A stretch of 6,094 nucleotides of DNA from an uncultured Veillonella sp. (GTDB lineage: Bacteria > Bacillota > Negativicutes > Veillonellales > Veillonellaceae), in assembly GCA_902466275.1 (NCBI GenBank), contig CABQQJ010000054.1, positions 1 to 6,094 on the forward strand, read 5' to 3'. Positions within the stretch are counted from its first letter, which is position 1. Each line of letters starts with the position of its first letter. The notes beneath the pieces were generated by a model. The model was not told where the DNA came from. It made no database searches and saw only the letters and a list, made by a program, of their open reading frames with translations. This document shows, in pieces, positions 4,955 through 6,094 of the stretch. A program made the translations under genes and the position numbers.

Positions 4955-4995
4955 GAGCCTAACGCTACCACACGTTGATGGCTCTCTTTTTATTT
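4955..4995 (+). terminator. Terminator of the toxin-like mRNA
   Basis: GAGCC (4955-4959) pairs with GGCTC (4980-4984) and AACG (4961-4964) with CGTT (4973-4976). TCTTTTTATTT follows. The 5' arm is also the 3' partner of the 12-nt end-to-end pairing, so the two structures compete. The predicted mRNA is about 240 nt. Confidence 0.7.
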
Positions 4996-5131
4996 ATTAT
5001 ACACCATAAACAGAATTTCTAAAAGAAATTATAAAACAAATGGTATGACTAATAAATTCCTCATAAAGCGACCTTTTAAAGTAATAAGCTTAAACAATAT
5101 TTATGTAAATTAGAAATTCTATAGAAAATCC
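4996..5131. other. AT-rich spacer without a gene
   Basis: No frame with a ribosome binding site is seen. It holds a local dyad AATTTCT-AAA-AGAAATT and an exact 11-bp inverted pair AGAATTTCTAA (5012-5022) and its reverse complement (5110-5120), which may be chance in such AT-rich DNA. Confidence 0.5.
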
Positions 5132-5160
5132 TTGCGTCATTATTCTATATAATTTACTAT
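5132..5160 (+). promoter_or_regulatory. Candidate dapL promoter
   Basis: TTGCGT (5132-5137) and TACTAT (5155-5160) have a 17-bp spacer and are four of six each. A perfect TATAAT at 5148-5153 is an alternative -10, but without a good -35. The leader is under 40 nt, too short for a lysine riboswitch or T-box. Confidence 0.45.
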
Positions 5161-5194
5161 ATATAGAGAAATCTGATTATAAAAAGGAGTCATC

Positions 5195-6094
5195 ATGGCT
5201 AATATTAATGAAAACTATTTAAACCTACAAGGTTCTTATTTATTTGCTAATATTGCTAAAAAGGTAAATGAATACCAAACTGCTCATCCAGATGCAGATA
5301 TTATTCGTCTTGGTATCGGCGATGTTACATTACCTCTTGCTCCAGCAATTATCGATGCTATGAGTAAAGCTGTTCAAGAAATGGGAAAAGCGGAAACATT
5401 CCGAGGTTATGGCCCTGAACAAGGTTATGATTTCTTACGTCAAGCTATTGTTGATGGCGATTACAAACCATTAGGCGTAGATATCGCTATTGACGAAGTA
5501 TTCGTTTCCGATGGTGCAAAATCTGACGTTGGTAATATCCAAGAGTTATTCAGCGAAGATAACATCATTGCTATCACAGATCCTGTGTACCCAGTATACT
5601 TAGACTCCAACGTTATGGGTGGTCGTACTGGCGAAGCTGTAGATGGCATCTTCCAAAAGGTTGTATACCTCCCTACTTACGCGGAAAACAACTTCTCTCC
5701 AGAATTCCCTTCTGAACGCGTAGATATCGTATATCTTTGCTCCCCTAACAATCCAACCGGTACTGTTTTGAGCCGTGCTCGTTTAGCAGAATGGATCAAA
5801 TGGTGTAAAGATAATGATGCGATTTTGATGTTTGACTCCGCTTACGAAGCTTTCATCAGCACAGAAGATACTGTAAAATCTATCTACGAAATCGAAGGCG
5901 CTCGCGAAGTGGCTATCGAGTTCCGTTCCTTCTCTAAAACTGCAGGTTTCACTGGTACACGTTGTGCTTATGCAGTAGTACCTAAAGAGGTCACTGGCAA
6001 AACTAAATCTGGTGAACGCCAACCGCTAAACCCTATGTGGAACCGTCGTCAATGCACTAAATTTAACGGCGTACCTTACATCGTTCAACGTGGT
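5195..6094 (+). CDS. dapL: LL-diaminopimelate aminotransferase, C-terminus outside window
   Basis: DapL converts tetrahydrodipicolinate plus glutamate directly to LL-diaminopimelate, a short cut in the lysine and peptidoglycan-DAP pathway; it is a cytosolic PLP enzyme of fold type I. The first 300 of about 410 residues are present. Hallmarks: [14 protein letters not shown] (4-17), [13 protein letters not shown] (36-48), [14 protein letters not shown] (69-82), SDGAK (105-109), TDPVYPVY (128-135), SPNNPTG (183-189) with the cofactor-contacting N186, FDSAYEAF (213-220) with D214 and Y217, [12 protein letters not shown] (245-256) with Schiff-base K248, and [18 protein letters not shown] (283-300). 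All key residues seen are intact. AAGGAG lies 5 nt before the ATG, and the N-terminus matches family members as remembered. No partner gene is visible upstream; the gene has its own promoter region. Confidence 0.96.
   Translation, partial: MANINENYLNLQGSYLFANIAKKVNEYQTAHPDADIIRLGIGDVTLPLAPAIIDAMSKAVQEMGKAETFRGYGPEQGYDFLRQAIVDGDYKPLGVDIAIDEVFVSDGAKSDVGNIQELFSEDNIIAITDPVYPVYLDSNVMGGRTGEAVDGIFQKVVYLPTYAENNFSPEFPSERVDIVYLCSPNNPTGTVLSRARLAEWIKWCKDNDAILMFDSAYEAFISTEDTVKSIYEIEGAREVAIEFRSFSKTAGFTGTRCAYAVVPKEVTGKTKSGERQPLNPMWNRRQCTKFNGVPYIVQRG

Larger units (their letters stand above)
4767..4963 (+). repeat. 12-nt perfect inverted repeat joining the 5' and 3' ends of the toxin-like mRNA
   Basis: GTTAGGCTCATC (4767-4778) and GATGAGCCTAAC (4952-4963) are exact reverse complements, one in the 5' UTR and one in the terminator stem. 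AGCCTAACGC also occurs at both 4888-4897 and 4956-4965, so the 5' site can pair with either copy (8 or 12 nt). End-to-end pairing is a known trait of type I toxin mRNAs. Confidence 0.7.

Noticed and set aside
5161..5194. Possible lysine riboswitch or T-box before dapL
   Set aside because: The leader after any credible promoter is under 40 nt and carries no such structure.
5461..6022. Two minus-strand frames inside dapL
   Set aside because: Shadows of dapL, which is intact and conserved throughout this stretch.
1..6094. CRISPR arrays, tRNA or rRNA genes, transposase remnants, prophage genes
   Set aside because: No spaced direct repeats, cloverleaf sequences or matching coding motifs were seen on either strand.

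Overview
The window looks like chromosomal DNA of a low-GC diderm Firmicute, most likely Negativicutes and plausibly Veillonella. This rests on base composition, the rpsF-ssb-rpsR ribosomal cluster, a compact SSB, an LL-diaminopimelate aminotransferase (DapL) and strong AGGAGG-type ribosome binding sites. The genus is an inference from remembered protein similarity, not from a search. Both edges cut genes: the 3' end of the first gene and the 3' end of dapL lie outside.

Region 1-2211 is a divergent pair. A DXS-family thiamine-diphosphate enzyme runs leftward, and an AdhR/NmlR-type MerR regulator runs rightward. The enzyme keeps its catalytic and cofactor residues but has lost the arginines that canonical DXS uses to bind glyceraldehyde 3-phosphate. 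Its promoter has the hallmark of MerR-activated promoters: a 19-bp spacer filled by a dyad very close to the AdhR operator as remembered. The two genes therefore look like a regulator and its target, probably answering an electrophile or carbonyl signal through Cys54.

Region 2218-3345 is the housekeeping operon rpsF-ssb-rpsR on the minus strand. It has a well-formed promoter, a leader that fits the S6:S18 autoregulatory RNA (SD-sequestering stem plus an unpaired CCG), and a terminator just after rpsR. Region 3327-4621 is a single-gene unit for a Bcr/CflA-type MFS drug exporter. Its terminator physically overlaps the rpsF promoter.

Region 4622-5194 would be blank in a standard annotation but is densely structured. 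It holds a 25-residue membrane peptide gene with an extended -10 promoter, an SD locked in a GAAA-capped hairpin, a 12-nt perfect match between the 5' and 3' ends of the mRNA, and its own terminator. On the opposite strand is an intrinsic terminator with no gene to serve. Together these look like an unannotated type I toxin-antitoxin locus. Region 5132-6094 carries the dapL promoter and the first 300 codons of dapL, which acts in lysine and peptidoglycan precursor synthesis.
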